Assembly: GCA_949358305.1 (NCBI GenBank)
Contig: OX442324.1
Coordinates: 8,095,601 to 8,159,600 of the forward strand
Direction: 5' to 3'
Source of the DNA: Strigamia acuminata
Lineage: Eukaryota; Arthropoda; Chilopoda; Geophilomorpha; Linotaeniidae
Length of the DNA stretch: 64,000 bases
Part shown: positions 62,770 through 64,000 of the stretch, in pieces
How the letters are laid out: each line of letters opens with the position of its first letter
How positions within the stretch are numbered: position 1 is the stretch's first letter
Made by a program: the position numbers and the translations under genes
Notes under the pieces: generated by a model
The model's database searches: none
Seen by the model: the letters and a program-made list of their open reading frames with translations, nothing else
Told to the model about the DNA's origin: nothing

Positions 62770-64000
62770 GTGGTTCTCTGTAAGTCCAGCGTGAGTTTCG
62801 TGGCCAAATTCGAACTCAGCCCGAAATTCTGACCAGGAACGCATATTTTCGGCAACCACGGACATCGCGCACGACCCGGGCGGACCGTAGAGACAGAAAC
62901 CAGGCATCGACGAACGTCTGAAGTGCGTCGTTTAGCAGCGAAGCCAAGTTCGGGGCGGCAACGACGGAATTATTCGTTTTTGGACGGTTTTCAAGCGATT
63001 TTCAACGCTGGAACCAGAGCGTTTTCATTAAGAACAGTGAATATAATGTACTATTATTATTTTTCGTTATATTTAACAGTGGGAAACTGTTAAATCACGT
63101 CGAGTTGCGTTTACTTCACGAATCCAGTTTTTCGGAAATCCAAGATGGCGGCGCCCGTCTGGTAGTGGTTTGTGCAGCAAATTTACCGTGAATTCGTGGT
63201 TTTTGGATGAGAAAGGACACACACAACAGTAAATATAAGTTGTATGAAGTATTAATGCTCTTTTTGTTTATTTTTGACGTGAATTGCTGCAGATTTCGGC
63301 AATTTCTCCACGTATCAATACGCACGAAGATCGTCGGCAATTTAGCGGCGATTCGACGACGTACGACGTACGTTTCTTCGCGCACACGTTTCGACAACGT
63401 GCTTGGAAGCTCCGTGGACACTCCCAGGAGCATTTATGAACGTGAAACGTTCATATCATCCACTGGAAAAGCCGCAATTTGCACAACGGCAATTGCGAAG
63501 TCGCGAACGATCGCGATTGTGTGCGAGGAAGGAAATTCCGCACACACACGAGCCTGTACCCCGGCGTACTATCGTGCTACGAGGGAGCGACCAGCTGCCA
63601 GCTTGGGGATCGTTTTGCGACGCACAGTCCCGCAAATACACGAATCATCTCAACTTTGCCAACTTCACATCGATTTAAGTGCATTTAGGGGTTCGAAATT
63701 ACTTGTCATTAGTTATTTAAGGTTTTGTTTGGGCCCTTTAGTGTGTTTGGCACCCTCTAGTCAGTCGACTAGTGCCATCCTATTTCTGCACAGGCTTTCC
63801 CTGGCCACCGAGTGTCCCGCGGTCCTAGGAGTCCGGTCGGAACTCGGGGGATACTGTGTAGAGTTTTGCATCTCACTTAGTGAGATTTGTCCTAGGGTGG
63901 ATTGTGATATTTCGCCTAATTTTTGGGGGAATTTACTGTGTCTTCAGATTATTTTTGTGAAAGTGTTTGTGCAAAGTGAATTGTGCTACGGTATTATTTT
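62770..64000 (+). other. Leader of E5, running off the window
   Basis: At least 1.2 kb without a long ORF. It contains a YY1-like CCAAGATGGCGGC at 63140-63152 and the structured block at 63748-63861. The polyprotein should begin just beyond the window. Confidence 0.7.
63748..63861 (+). ncRNA. Structured leader RNA of E5
   Basis: P1 TGGCAC (63748-63753) with GTGCCA (63772-63777), topped by CTAGTC-AGTC-GACTAG; P2 CTGCACAG (63786-63793) with CTGTGTAG (63854-63861); P3 CCGAGT (63808-63813) with ACTCGG (63842-63847). The core GTCCCGCG and GGTCGGAA is kept. Confidence 0.7.

Noticed and set aside
1-64000. CRISPR arrays, bacterial operons, tRNA or rRNA genes
   Set aside because: None seen. The repeats present are LTRs, terminal inverted repeats and one minisatellite. 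tRNA-like matches are only primer binding sites.

Overview
This 64 kb window is eukaryotic, animal-type DNA made almost entirely of transposable elements inserted into one another. I see no complete host gene. The host is most likely an arthropod. The only host-derived coding sequence is a captured piece of the MAGUK scaffold gene discs large (dlg) and a short stretch like the start of the U1A/U2B'' (SNF) protein, both inside a DNA transposon. The repeats are Ty1/copia and Ty3/gypsy retrotransposons, one CACTA (EnSpm) element and one PIF/Harbinger element. I could not run database searches. Calls rest on visible motifs, LTR pairs, terminal inverted repeats and target-site duplications (TSDs).

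Layout, left part. At 1-4043 lies the 5' end of a minus-strand gypsy element (gag, PBS, 5' LTR), inserted in a plus-strand copia remnant (RNase H end and 3' LTR, 4044-4872). At about 5072-15342 is a plus-strand gypsy (G2). Its gag is split by a solo LTR (5219-5730, TSD AATAC) and its protease by a 4.7 kb CACTA element (6947-11690, TSD TTG) that carries the dlg fragment. At 15508-25898 is an unrecognised long ORF. It is split by a solo LTR (17070-17617, TSD AATGA) and by an intact copia (18205-24053) with identical LTRs, unmatched flanks and an 880 bp direct duplication around it. A gypsy-like LTR follows at 26089-26716.

Layout, middle. A plus-strand copia-derived unit (E3: leader 26717-27562, ORF 31153-33444, end 47552-about 48320) codes for a catalytically dead integrase joined to an MBD-like domain, with no reverse transcriptase seen. 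It is split by a Harbinger element (27563-31015) and by a minus-strand copia ('outer', 33445-47546, TSD AGTCA). That copia is split by a second copia ('inner', 36262-43112, TSD ATCGT).

Layout, right part. A 5'-truncated plus copia (E4, about 48340-52671) contains a solo LTR (48539-49014, TSD GAAAT). It abuts a decayed minus copia (E7), which is split by an intact minus copia (E8, 52819-59764, TSD TGCCT, ORF of 1,627 aa). A small plus copia fragment (E6) and the 5' LTR and leader of a further plus copia (E5, 62234 to the window end) close the window.

Two features stand out. First, the copia polyproteins here carry a domain between integrase and reverse transcriptase that matches a methyl-CpG-binding domain (MBD), with the DNA-contacting arginines kept. 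This suggests a chromatin-targeting module like the chromodomain of chromoviruses, but reading DNA methylation. Second, five of these elements carry, just upstream of the polyprotein start, a leader RNA whose helices are conserved by compensatory base changes. This is a candidate structured RNA for translation, dimerisation or packaging.
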